Source: Propionibacteriaceae bacterium (GTDB lineage Bacteria; Actinomycetota; Actinomycetes; Propionibacteriales; Propionibacteriaceae). From it: a stretch of 64,000 nucleotides of DNA. Both the position numbers and the translations under genes were made by a program. The notes beneath the pieces were generated by a model. It saw only the letters and a list, made by a program, of their open reading frames with translations. It made no database searches and was not told where the DNA came from. The stretch is from NCBI GenBank assembly GCA_031265875.1, contig JAISCA010000048.1, positions 124,001-188,000 on the forward strand, given 5' to 3'. This document shows positions 55,041-63,409 of the stretch, one piece after another. Position 1 is the stretch's first letter, and the number at the start of each line of letters is the position of its first letter.

Positions 55041-56521
55041 CAGACCTCACCGCCTCGTTCAAAGATCGCTACCTGGGTGGGCTGCCCCAGAACCTGATCC
55101 TGAGACCCGACGCCGTCGAAACGGACGCTGTAGCCAGTCCGTCGGGCCAGAGCCTGGGCCCAGTCCTGGAATTGACGACGGGTCCATTCGAAGCGGTGGT
55201 CGCTGTGCCGCGACTGACCCGTCGCCAGGCCGTAAAGCTGGTTGTATTCGGCGTTCGGCGTGGTGATCAGAACGTGCTGAGGCCGAGCGGACAGGAACAG
55301 GTTCCGCTCGAAGGCCTCCAAGCGGTCCAGATCAAGGTGCTCGATCACTTCGGAGACGACCACGGCGTCGAAGCCTAGGAAACGGTCGTCCCGGTAGGTG
55401 GCGGAGGCTTGGATCAACCTCACCCGCTGACGTTGACGGTCGGCGATCCGCTCCAAACGCCGGGCCGCCTGGGCCAAGGGCGAGGCCGCGACGTCCGCCC
55501 CGACCACTTCGAACTGGGGATAATCCAGCAGCGCCCGGACCAACCGGCCCTCGCCGCAGCCCAGGTCCAGCACGCGACAGGCCCCCAGCCGGCGCAGTTG
55601 GTCGACCAGGAAACGGGTCCTGAGCCCGGCCAGCGTCTCCGTCCTCGGCCGTGGAGCCGCGTCCTCCATGGCGTCCGTAACCAGGTCCGCTGGGTACGAC
55701 AGGTCCGCCGCGTTCTCCGCCGCCTCGACTGAGTCGACCAGGCCCACTGGGACCTGGTCCAGCTCCGCCGCCGTCTCCACCGGGTCCGCTCGATCGGCCA
55801 GCTCCGCTGAGTCCTGGTCCAGCGTCCCACCGGCCAAGCGGGCCGCGGCGTCGACCACATAACGACCCTGGTGGGCCAAGTAGCGGGCCATGATCGTGGC
55901 CCGGGCGGGATGATCCGTCAACCAGTCCGCGCCGTAACGGACCAGCTTGTCGATCTCCGCTTCACCGACCCAGTAGTGCTTCGAGTCGTCGAGCACCGGC
56001 AGCAGAACGTAAAGCTGTGACAGCGCGTGGGCCAAGGTCAGTTCGCCGCCCAGCCTGACGTCGACACAGCTGGGAGCCGTCTCTGTGCTCTCGACCGCCC
56101 AGCCCAGGGGCTCGAACAATTCCCGCACCAAGGCCGTCCCGCCCCGCGACCGCACCGACGGCAGATGGATGGTCATCCGACGCGGCCGGCCGGCGGCGCC
56201 CGGCCGTTCCAGCGCGTCGCGCCCGGCCAGAGCAGAGCGGAAAACCCGGCCCAGCGCCACGGCCAGCAAGGACGAGGCCGCGTAGGCCCGGTCGTTGACG
56301 TAGTGGCCCAACTCGAAGCCGCTGACCTTGAATCGCTTCGACCGGGCCAGCCCCACCGCGTCGACCTCCACTGACAAGGCGACCGTGGTCACGGCCTGGT
56401 CCGCCCGGGGATAGAACACTGTCGCCCGCCCCACTGGCAGCTCGAAGCTCTGGACCCGGTCCGGGTGCTTGAACAACAGATAGCTGAGTTCGTCCCCGGG
56501 CGACTCGATGGTTAGAAACAC
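55040..56521 (-). CDS. hen1: RNA 3'-terminal 2'-O-methyltransferase Hen1 (bacterial)
   Basis: Bacterial Hen1 methylates the 3'-terminal ribose of cut RNA before Pnkp seals it, so the repaired site resists a second cut. The 493-residue protein has the Hen1-L domain (about 1-220) that activates the ligase, an acidic linker (about 235-295) and a methyltransferase domain. SAM binding is in VLDLGCGEG (to 325); the Mn ligands are Glu391, Glu394 and His395 (SEVIEH) and His442 (HSDHRFEW). A TAACCT hexamer (56529-56534, minus strand) lies 7 nt before GTG 56521, suggesting a leaderless hen1-pnkp operon. Confidence 0.96.
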   Translation of the reverse strand: MFLTIESPGDELSYLLFKHPDRVQSFELPVGRATVFYPRADQAVTTVALSVEVDAVGLARSKRFKVSGFELGHYVNDRAYAASSLLAVALGRVFRSALAGRDALERPGAAGRPRRMTIHLPSVRSRGGTALVRELFEPLGWAVESTETAPSCVDVRLGGELTLAHALSQLYVLLPVLDDSKHYWVGEAEIDKLVRYGADWLTDHPARATIMARYLAHQGRYVVDAAARLAGGTLDQDSAELADRADPVETAAELDQVPVGLVDSVEAAENAADLSYPADLVTDAMEDAAPRPRTETLAGLRTRFLVDQLRRLGACRVLDLGCGEGRLVRALLDYPQFEVVGADVAASPLAQAARRLERIADRQRQRVRLIQASATYRDDRFLGFDAVVVSEVIEHLDLDRLEAFERNLFLSARPQHVLITTPNAEYNQLYGLATGQSRHSDHRFEWTRRQFQDWAQALARRTGYSVRFDGVGSQDQVLGQPTQVAIFERGGEV

Positions 56522-56528
56522 ACCGCCA

Positions 56529-56534
56529 AGGTTA
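56529..56534 (-). promoter_or_regulatory. -10 box of the hen1-pnkp operon
   Basis: TAACCT on the minus strand ends 7 nt before the hen1 GTG, placing the expected +1 at the start codon. No clear -35 box was found. Confidence 0.5.
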
Positions 56535-56638
56535 CCGCTGGGGCTGTAGCGTCGACCGGACCGGCTGAAGGCTCTGGTCCGGCTCGAATCCGAATGGAAA
56601 CGTCAGCCCCAGGAGGATAGGTAGGTTTCGTCTCCTAG

Positions 56639-56959
56639 CTACGGCGAATCCCCGTCCTCGTCAGCGGACCTGGGCCCCTGGGGCGGCTCGCCCAAGCCAT
56701 CTTCGCCCTCGAACTGGCCCTCCCCCGCCTGACTGATCAGCAGTTCCAGCGCGACCTCCCCCGGTGGACCAGACGGGTCATAGCCCGGGCTCTCAGCCAC
56801 CAGCCCTAACCCGTCACGCAACTCGATCAGGCCGGCGTCCAGGTCGACGTGGATGGGACCGGGGCCAGGCGCGGGCACGATCAAGATCTTCAGCCGGTCG
56901 GACTCCTGCTGCTCGCGCCAGTGACGCAAGCCCGGCTGAAATATCTCTTCAAAAGTCAT
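56639..56959 (-). CDS. Small acidic protein, DUF6191-like
   Basis: The 106-residue protein begins MTFEEIFQPGLRHWREQQ and goes on to PIHVDLDAGLIELR, a pattern like the actinobacterial DUF6191 family; the second half is acidic and Gly/Pro-rich. Function unknown. ATG 56959 is chosen because TATGCT (56967-56972, minus strand) lies 7 nt before it, suggesting a leaderless start; longer alternatives exist. It follows the EamA gene after 37 bp on the same strand. Confidence 0.6.
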   Translation of the reverse strand: MTFEEIFQPGLRHWREQQESDRLKILIVPAPGPGPIHVDLDAGLIELRDGLGLVAESPGYDPSGPPGEVALELLISQAGEGQFEGEDGLGEPPQGPRSADEDGDSP

Positions 56960-56996
56960 CCCCACCAGCATAGGGGCAGCTCCGCCTGGCCGACGC

Positions 56997-57902
56997 TCAG
57001 TCGGCGGCGGTCGGCCGGGCAGGTCGGAAGGCCTTCAGGTTGGTCAGCGCCACCCCGGTCACGATGACCGCTCCGCCCAGCAGTTGGGCCAGGCTGAAGG
57101 GCCGGCCGGCCAGAATCGTGAACAGGGCGGTGAAGACCGTGATGAGGTTGAGGAAGACGCCGCCGCGACCGGCCGGTAGCCGGCGCAGGGCGTAATTCCA
57201 CAGCAGATAGCTACCGACCGAGGGGAAGACGGCGATGAAGATCAGCGCCAGCCAGGGCTGGGTGGCGCTGGGCCAAGTCGGCCCGCCGGTCCCGGCCACC
57301 CAGAGACCGGCTAAGACGGTGGTGACGACGGCCTGGGCGAAGGTCGAGGCGATGGGCGGCACGGCCAAGGGCCGCCGGCCGACCAAGGTGTACACGGTCC
57401 AGACCGTGATCGCGCCCACCATCAGCAGATCGCCGGGTCCGAAGCCGGTCTCAAGCAGAGCGGCCGGGTGGCCGTCGCTGATGACGTAGAGCACGCCGGC
57501 CAAGGCCAAGACGATGCCTATGACCGCTGTCCGGTCCAGCCTCTCCCGCAGGAAGACCAGCGCCGCCAGTGAGATCAAAGCTGGGTTGAAGGCGTTGATG
57601 AGGGAGGCGTTGAGGGCGTCGGTGTGCTGCAAGGCGGTGTAGAGGAAGGCGTTGTAGGCCAACAGCCCGAAGACCGACAGCAGAACCAAGCGGGGCCAAG
57701 CCCGAAGCACCGCCCGCCAGTCCGGTCTCTCGACCACCTGGGCGATCACGAACAGCGGGACCAGGGCGAACGACCAGCGTAGGAAAACCAGAGAGATGGG
57801 GGCGATGGCGGTGACGGCGGCCTGTCCCACGATGTAGTTGCCGGCCCAGAACAGGTTGGCGCCGACCAGGGCGGCGATGGCGGTCCAGCCGGTCTTGGAC
57901 AT
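56997..57902 (-). CDS. EamA/DMT-family transporter
   Basis: The 301-residue membrane protein has ten helices in two EamA repeats (LFWAGNYIVGQAAV...ALVFLRERLDR and GDLLMVGAITVWTVYTLVGRR...). These proteins usually export amino acids, purines or other metabolites; the substrate cannot be read from sequence. ATG 57902 follows GAGGGGG; the frame extends four codons upstream to GTG. Short gaps link it to the small protein downstream. Confidence 0.9.
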   Translation of the reverse strand: MSKTGWTAIAALVGANLFWAGNYIVGQAAVTAIAPISLVFLRWSFALVPLFVIAQVVERPDWRAVLRAWPRLVLLSVFGLLAYNAFLYTALQHTDALNASLINAFNPALISLAALVFLRERLDRTAVIGIVLALAGVLYVISDGHPAALLETGFGPGDLLMVGAITVWTVYTLVGRRPLAVPPIASTFAQAVVTTVLAGLWVAGTGGPTWPSATQPWLALIFIAVFPSVGSYLLWNYALRRLPAGRGGVFLNLITVFTALFTILAGRPFSLAQLLGGAVIVTGVALTNLKAFRPARPTAAD

Positions 57903-58094
57903 ACGCCCCCTCACCTGTCAGCGGCTGACTCCAACACCTTAGTGTCCTGAACCAGGGCCGGACCCGCCTCTCCCGACCACCCCTCGAACAGCCGGCCTGC
58001 GAGCGACCGCCCGCCTGGAGCGACCGCCCCTCGGCTCGGCCTCGGTCGGGCCGACCGACCCTGATAGCGTGCTCTCCTGCCCGGAGGTGATGCG

Positions 58095-59438
58095 ATGCGA
58101 CGATTGATCGAGCGCGGTTTGGCCCTAGCCAGCGACACCCAGGTGGTCGAAGTCGGCCGGGGCCGGCTGGCCCGCAGCGGGGAGATCCTGGCCCGGACCG
58201 TCTTGGCCCAGGGCTCCCCCGCCCTGGTGGTGGCGGACGAGCGCACCTTCGCGGCCGCCGGCGCCGCTGTCACAGCCGCTTTGGCCCAGGCCGGCCAGAC
58301 CTTGGCCGAACCGCTCATCTTCCCCGGCCAACCGGCTTTGTACGCCGCCCGCGAGCAGGCCGAGACCATCCGCCAGCGCTTGGCCAGCCAGGCCGCCGTG
58401 GGGGTGGCGGTCGGCTCTGGCACCATCAACGACCTGGTCAAACTGGCCTCCGGCCAATTGGAGCGGCCCTACGCCGTGGTCGGCACGGCCGCCTCGATGG
58501 ACGGTTACACCGGTTTCGGCGCCCCGATCAGCCAGAACGGCGTCAAGCTGACATTGCCTTGCCCGGCTCCAGCCGTGGTCATCTTCGACCTCGACGTGGC
58601 TGCCCAGGCCCCCGCCGCCATGGTGGCGTCCGGTTTCGGCGACCTGTCGGCCAAGATCCCGGGCGGAGCGGATTGGATCCTGGCCGACGCGGCCGGGGTC
58701 GAGCCGATCGATCCGACGGCCTGGGAACTGGTCCAAAGCGGGGTCGACCGGGCCCTGTCCCAGCCGCAGGCGCTGGCGGCCGGACGGCCCGACGCCTACC
58801 AGGAGCTGGTGTCCGGTCTGATCCTGTCCGGTTTGGCCATGCAGGTCTATCGCGGCACCCGCCCGGCCTCCGGCGCCGAGCACTACTTCAGCCACCTGTG
58901 GGAACTGTCCCACCTGGGCCAAGACCTCGACCCGCCCCTGTCGCACGGTTTCAAGGTCGCCATCGGCAGCTTGGCCATGTGCGCCTTCTACGAGCGCTTC
59001 CTGGCTCGCCGGCCCGGCTCCCACGACCTGACGGCGGCCTTGGCGGCTTGGCCGGATTGGAGCGCCGTCGAAGCGGACATCCGGCGTCGCTTCCACGGCG
59101 CCTTGGCCGACAACGCGGTCCGGCAGACCCGGGACAAGTACGTCGACCGGGCCGGCCTGCGCCAGCGCCTGGAGCGCTTGATCTCGGATTGGGATGAAAT
59201 CCAAGAACGGTTGCGCGCCCAGCTGTGGCCGGCCCGCCAGTTGCAGGACGCCCTGCGGGCCGCCGGCGCCCCCACCGACCCGGCCCAGATCGGTCTCAGC
59301 GTCGAGGCGGTGCGCCAGACCTTCCCTCAAGCCATGTACTACCGCTCCCGCTACACCGTGTTGGACGTGGCCCGTGAACTGGGCTGGTTCGACCAGTTGA
59401 CGGACGAGGTCCTCGCCCCCGGCGGCCTGTGGACTTGA
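58095..59438 (+). CDS. Glycerol-1-phosphate dehydrogenase-like protein (EgsA/AraM family)
   Basis: The 447-residue protein belongs to the iron-containing dehydrogenase superfamily. It has the NAD site VGSGTINDLVKLAS, the family block GTAASMDGYTGFGAPIS and metal-site candidates in GFGDLSAKIPGGADW, GAEHYFSHLWE and LSHGFKVAIG. Archaea and Bacillus use this family to make sn-glycerol 1-phosphate for lipids or heptaprenylglyceryl phosphate. Other members act on other sugar phosphates, so the exact substrate is open. GGAGG lies 7 nt before ATG. The C-terminal 110 residues form a helical extension. Confidence 0.78.
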   Translation: MRRLIERGLALASDTQVVEVGRGRLARSGEILARTVLAQGSPALVVADERTFAAAGAAVTAALAQAGQTLAEPLIFPGQPALYAAREQAETIRQRLASQAAVGVAVGSGTINDLVKLASGQLERPYAVVGTAASMDGYTGFGAPISQNGVKLTLPCPAPAVVIFDLDVAAQAPAAMVASGFGDLSAKIPGGADWILADAAGVEPIDPTAWELVQSGVDRALSQPQALAAGRPDAYQELVSGLILSGLAMQVYRGTRPASGAEHYFSHLWELSHLGQDLDPPLSHGFKVAIGSLAMCAFYERFLARRPGSHDLTAALAAWPDWSAVEADIRRRFHGALADNAVRQTRDKYVDRAGLRQRLERLISDWDEIQERLRAQLWPARQLQDALRAAGAPTDPAQIGLSVEAVRQTFPQAMYYRSRYTVLDVARELGWFDQLTDEVLAPGGLWT

Positions 59439-59537
59439 CCGACCCGTCGACTCGACCGAGGGGACGGGAGGCCGCCGCCCAAAGTGTCCAAGGGAATCCG
59501 CCCTCCATTCGAAGCGGACTTGTGGAACCGAACGGAC

Positions 59538-59579
59538 ACCAAACCCTTTGGCCAAGTGTTTGGTCGGCAGCGCTAGAAT
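59538..59579 (+). promoter_or_regulatory. 27-bp dyad and -10 box before the ThrE-like gene
   Basis: Bases 59538-59564 form an almost perfect dyad: 11 of 13 pairs match around one central base, with ACCAAAC and GTTTGGT as outer arms. A TAGAAT -10 box lies at 59574-59579, so a dimeric regulator bound here would overlap the promoter. The regulator is not known. Confidence 0.6.
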
Positions 59580-59635
59580 TCGGGCGGCGGAACCTCCGGG
59601 GAGCGGGTCGAGCCAACGCTGGAACGGAGGAACAA

Positions 59636-60925
59636 TTGGGCGGGTTGGCACATCACCCTCATGTGGCCGACGATGACAATTTGAGCGCCGAGGCGCACGC
59701 CATCGTCAGAACGGGCAAGGCCTTGTTGAACGCTGGGGCCGAGTCCCATCGTGTGCGTCTGTCCATGGAGCAGGTGGCGGCGGCGTTAGGCATCCAGTGG
59801 CTGCAATCGCAGGTCACTTTGTCCGAAGTCTCGGTCACCCTCTTCAAAGGGGCGCAATTCCGCACCCAGGTCGGCCAAGTCCACTCCATCGGTGTCAATG
59901 CGGACAAGATCACTCGTTTGGAGTTGATGACCAGCGAGTTGCCTCCGGACGTCACCCCGCAACAAGTCGAGGACCTGCTGCACCAGATCGACAGCCGGGG
60001 CGCCCGCTATTCTCCCTGGTTCAACTCGCTCTGCGCGGCCGTGGCCTGCACGGCGGTGGCCTTCCTGAACAACGCTTGGTGGTTGGAGATCATCGGCGTT
60101 CTGATCGCGGCCTTCCTGGGCCAGCGCCTGCGGGTGCACTTCCAACGCCGGGCCATCAACGTCTATCTGACCGCCCTGATCGCCACCATGGTGGCAGCCT
60201 TCGCTTACATCGGCGTCACCCGGGCGCTCGCCCTGTGGCTGCCTGACTCTTCGCCCCAGGGCGCCGGCTGCGTGCCGGCGGTGCTCTTCATCGTCCCCGG
60301 CTTCCCCTTGGTGACGGCCGTCCTGGACCTGGTCAAGTCCGACATCACCGCCGGGGTGTCCCGTGTCGCTTACGCCTTCATGGTTCTGACCTCGGCCGCC
60401 GTCGCCCTGGTCACGGTCACCTGGGTGTTCGATATCTCCCCCGCGCCGCTGCCCCCTCCGCCGCTGCCGACGCCTCTGCTGTGGACGCTGTCCGCCGTCG
60501 CCAGTTGGCTAGGCGTGGCCGGTTGGGCGGTCATGTTCAACACTCGGCTACGCGGGGCCGTCATCGCCGGTGGCGTCGGCCTGGTGGCCAATCTGGGCCG
60601 TCTGGCCCTCTTGGAATTGGGCACGCCGAACTGGGCCGCCGCCTGCTTGGCTTGCTTGGCCATCGGCTGGTTGGCCCATCTCTGCGTCATCCGCCAGCGC
60701 CTGGCCGAGGTCACCATCGCCGTCCCGGCCGCCTTGATCATGATCCCCGGGGCCCCCGCCTTCCGGGCTCTGGTGGCCTTCTCCCAGGGCGACGCCAACG
60801 CCATGCTGCTGAACAGCGGCGCGGCCGTCTTCACCATCATGGGCATGGCCATCGGGCTGTCCCTGGCCAAGATCCTGACCGACCGCGACTGGGTCTTCGA
60901 CAAGCGTCACGCCCTCGGCTCCTGA
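59636..60925 (+). CDS. Threonine/serine exporter, ThrE family
   Basis: The 429-residue protein has a soluble N-terminal domain (about 20-130; ESHRVRLSMEQVAAALGI, QFRTQVGQVHSIGVNADKITRLELMTSELP) and about ten membrane helices, the joined ThrE layout of Corynebacterium. It should export threonine and serine. The start is TTG 59636 with GGAGG 5 nt upstream; upstream codons are not family-like. A strong dyad lies 70 bp upstream. Gene location does not suggest coupling to the hom/thrH genes. Confidence 0.88.
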   Translation: MGGLAHHPHVADDDNLSAEAHAIVRTGKALLNAGAESHRVRLSMEQVAAALGIQWLQSQVTLSEVSVTLFKGAQFRTQVGQVHSIGVNADKITRLELMTSELPPDVTPQQVEDLLHQIDSRGARYSPWFNSLCAAVACTAVAFLNNAWWLEIIGVLIAAFLGQRLRVHFQRRAINVYLTALIATMVAAFAYIGVTRALALWLPDSSPQGAGCVPAVLFIVPGFPLVTAVLDLVKSDITAGVSRVAYAFMVLTSAAVALVTVTWVFDISPAPLPPPPLPTPLLWTLSAVASWLGVAGWAVMFNTRLRGAVIAGGVGLVANLGRLALLELGTPNWAAACLACLAIGWLAHLCVIRQRLAEVTIAVPAALIMIPGAPAFRALVAFSQGDANAMLLNSGAAVFTIMGMAIGLSLAKILTDRDWVFDKRHALGS

Positions 60926-60974
60926 GCCGAGACCCGACCGACCTGCGCCGCCGGCCGTGCCCGATCAGCGCCGC

Positions 60975-63368
60975 CTAGGCGACGACCGCTCCGGCGGCGG
61001 ACCTTGAGCCAGTCCAAGCGGCGAAGCGGTCGGACAGCTCAGGCCAGTGCTCCGAGCGGCAGAAGACGGGGATGACGGTGCGGTTCTCGACCGCCGTGCT
61101 GACGGTCCGACCGCCGGGCCAGACGGTCCCAGTCCAGACGTCGATCCAGTCCCCGGCCGGCAGATAGGTGGTCCAGGTCTGGGCCCCCTCGGCGCTGACC
61201 GGGTTGACCAACAGGGCGTCGCCCAGGGCGTATTGCAAGGGGTGTTCCCAGATCAGGGGATCGTCGGGCCAGTCGAAGAAGAGACCCCGCATCAGGGGCC
61301 GGTCGGTCGAAATGGCCCGGCGGGCTTGCTCGGCCAGGTACCCGACCAGCCTCTCGCGCAACTCCACCAGACGACGGAAGTCGACGATGACGTCGCGGTC
61401 GCCGGTCTGATCGGCCAGGTTCCAGGGCGTCCGGTCGCGCGCCGGCCGCCGGTGGTGGTTGAACTCGGAGTGGTACTGCATGATCGGCATGAAGACCGAC
61501 GCGGCGGCGGCCCGGATGTACAACTCCGGCGTCGGCACCGGGCCGGAGAAACCGGCTAGGTCCCAACCCCAGTAGACGACGCCGCAGGCTCCGGCCGTGA
61601 CGCCGGCCCGGATGGAGGCCCGGAAGGCCTCCCAGGTGGAGTCATCGTCGCCGGCCCAGAAGGCGCCGTGGGCCTGGCTGCCGGTGAAACCGGCCCGCGA
61701 GAAAGTGACCGGGGCCTTGCCGCAGGAGCGCAGCAGATCGCCGTAGGCCCGAGCGTAATGAACCGGGTTACGGTTGTTGCCCTCGTCACCGCGCGAGCCG
61801 TCGTTGTAGCGCAGATCATGGCCCCAGGCGTGCTCGCCGCCGTCGGTCTTGAAGCCGTCGATGTCGAGGTCCGTCACCAGGTAGCGTTGCCGCTCGACCC
61901 ACCAGTCGCGGCCGGCCGGAGTGGACAGATCGGGCATCAGGGCCTGGGGGAACCACCAAGCCCGATTGTGGTACGGCTGGCCGTCGGCCTCCTTCAGGGC
62001 GAGGCCGGCCCGGACCATGGCCTGGCCGTCGGCGATGGCTTGGGGGCTATGGGGCTGGTCTTCGGCCTCGAAGGTGGCCTCGCTCTTGAGCAGCGGGATC
62101 TGCCACAACACGAGCTTGATGTCACGGTCGTGGAGTTGCTCGACCATGCCCTTGGGGTCCGGCCAGGCCCCGTCGGCCGGGTAGGTGAAATCCGAGCCGA
62201 CCGGCGGGCGGCCGTCGGGGCGGATTTGGGACTGGGCGTCGCGGAAGCAAGCGATGGTCTCCTCGTCGCTCCAGGCTTCGATCACGATCACGCCGACTGG
62301 GACACCATGCTCTAGGTGAGCCTCCAGCTGGGCCATGACCTCAGCTTGGGTATTCCACTCGTTACCGGAGGCCCACAGCCGGTGCACCCAATCGGGCAGC
62401 GGCTCGGCCCGGCCCACCTGGGACAGGAAACCGGACAGCACCTGACCCGGGTGGCCGTGGTACAACTCGACGGTCAGCGCCTGGTCCGCTCCGACCTCGG
62501 CCTCGACCAGCAATTGGTCCGGCTCGGATCGGGCCACGTCGAACCAGACCCGCCGCGAGGTGTCGACGTGGAAGCCCCAGCCGGCGCCGCCGACGACGTG
62601 GGCGAAGGGCATCGGGAAGTAGGTCCGGTGGTGACGGCCCTGGCTCTTGTATTGCTCGAAGACCACGCTGTCCGGAGTCAGGCCCCGCTGGTCGACCGCG
62701 TCGTAGCGCTCCCCCAAACCGACCACATGCTCGTCTGGGTCCAGCCGGAGGCCGAATCGGACCCGGTGCGCCCGTATCCCGTCGGTCAACCATTGGACCG
62801 CCTGAGGACCGCCCGCCCTACCGGCGGTGGCCTCGGCGTCCGCTTCCAAGCCAGGTCCGACGCCGGATCCAGAGTCGGTCTCAGCCCCGGGCGCAGCGCC
62901 GCCCGATCCGTTGTCGTGCACGGTCAAGCGTCCCTGGGGGCAGTCGCCCGCCGCCGCCCACCAGGCGGCCCGGAACTCGTGCCAGTCGGTCGTGAGCTGT
63001 CCGGCGGCGCTGTCGGCGGTGAAGCGGTAGCGGTAGGCGGCGCCGGGCCTCAGCTCGTCCACCAGCGCCTGCCAGGCCGGCCCGTCAGTGCGGGAGGAGG
63101 CGGCTTGAGCCTCCGCCAGATGGCCTTCGCCGCCAGCGGCGGCGGCCCTGTCACCCGCCTGTCGCTCGCTGCCTTGGCGGGTGGCCGCCACGGTCTCCCG
63201 CCTGCCGTCGTGTTCAAATTCCAGGCTCACGGCGGTCGCCTCCTCTGGTGCCAGCAGGCCCAGCCAGAGCGGTTGCCCGGCCAGGGGCAGAACTGGGACG
63301 CGCTGGTCAGGCGTGGTGGCGTAGGGGTGTCCAGAACCGGCCGGGCGGTGGAGCAGGGTCGCAGTCAT
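60975..63368 (-). CDS. GH31 alpha-glucosidase-like enzyme
   Basis: The 797-residue protein has an N-terminal beta-sandwich with two low-complexity inserts (about 65-95 and 150-185), the GH31 barrel and C-terminal beta domains. The nucleophile Asp is in DGFKTDGGEH and the acid/base Asp in FWAGDDDSTW; YWGWDLAGFSG and PIMQYHSEFNHHR complete the site. GH31 enzymes cut alpha-glucosides, alpha-xylosides or sulfoquinovosides; the substrate here is not certain. No signal peptide is seen, so it is probably cytoplasmic. It follows the GH15-like gene after 29 bp, suggesting joint use of an alpha-glucan. Confidence 0.9.
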   Translation of the reverse strand: MTATLLHRPAGSGHPYATTPDQRVPVLPLAGQPLWLGLLAPEEATAVSLEFEHDGRRETVAATRQGSERQAGDRAAAAGGEGHLAEAQAASSRTDGPAWQALVDELRPGAAYRYRFTADSAAGQLTTDWHEFRAAWWAAAGDCPQGRLTVHDNGSGGAAPGAETDSGSGVGPGLEADAEATAGRAGGPQAVQWLTDGIRAHRVRFGLRLDPDEHVVGLGERYDAVDQRGLTPDSVVFEQYKSQGRHHRTYFPMPFAHVVGGAGWGFHVDTSRRVWFDVARSEPDQLLVEAEVGADQALTVELYHGHPGQVLSGFLSQVGRAEPLPDWVHRLWASGNEWNTQAEVMAQLEAHLEHGVPVGVIVIEAWSDEETIACFRDAQSQIRPDGRPPVGSDFTYPADGAWPDPKGMVEQLHDRDIKLVLWQIPLLKSEATFEAEDQPHSPQAIADGQAMVRAGLALKEADGQPYHNRAWWFPQALMPDLSTPAGRDWWVERQRYLVTDLDIDGFKTDGGEHAWGHDLRYNDGSRGDEGNNRNPVHYARAYGDLLRSCGKAPVTFSRAGFTGSQAHGAFWAGDDDSTWEAFRASIRAGVTAGACGVVYWGWDLAGFSGPVPTPELYIRAAAASVFMPIMQYHSEFNHHRRPARDRTPWNLADQTGDRDVIVDFRRLVELRERLVGYLAEQARRAISTDRPLMRGLFFDWPDDPLIWEHPLQYALGDALLVNPVSAEGAQTWTTYLPAGDWIDVWTGTVWPGGRTVSTAVENRTVIPVFCRSEHWPELSDRFAAWTGSRSAAGAVVA

Positions 63369-63377
63369 AGGTCGTCC

Positions 63378-63409
63378 TTAGTTATTCAGAGGTTTAGTTA
63401 TTCAGCGGT
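63378..63409. repeat. 16-bp tandem duplication at the 3' end of the GH15-like gene
   Basis: Units 63378-63393 and 63394-63409 match in 15 of 16 bases. The TAA stop of the minus-strand gene (63398-63400) lies in one unit. Confidence 0.85.

Noticed and set aside
58125..59651. 508-codon minus-strand frame opposite the glycerol-1-phosphate dehydrogenase-like gene
   Set aside because: The plus-strand frame has clear dehydrogenase motifs and a GGAGG site; the opposite frame has none.
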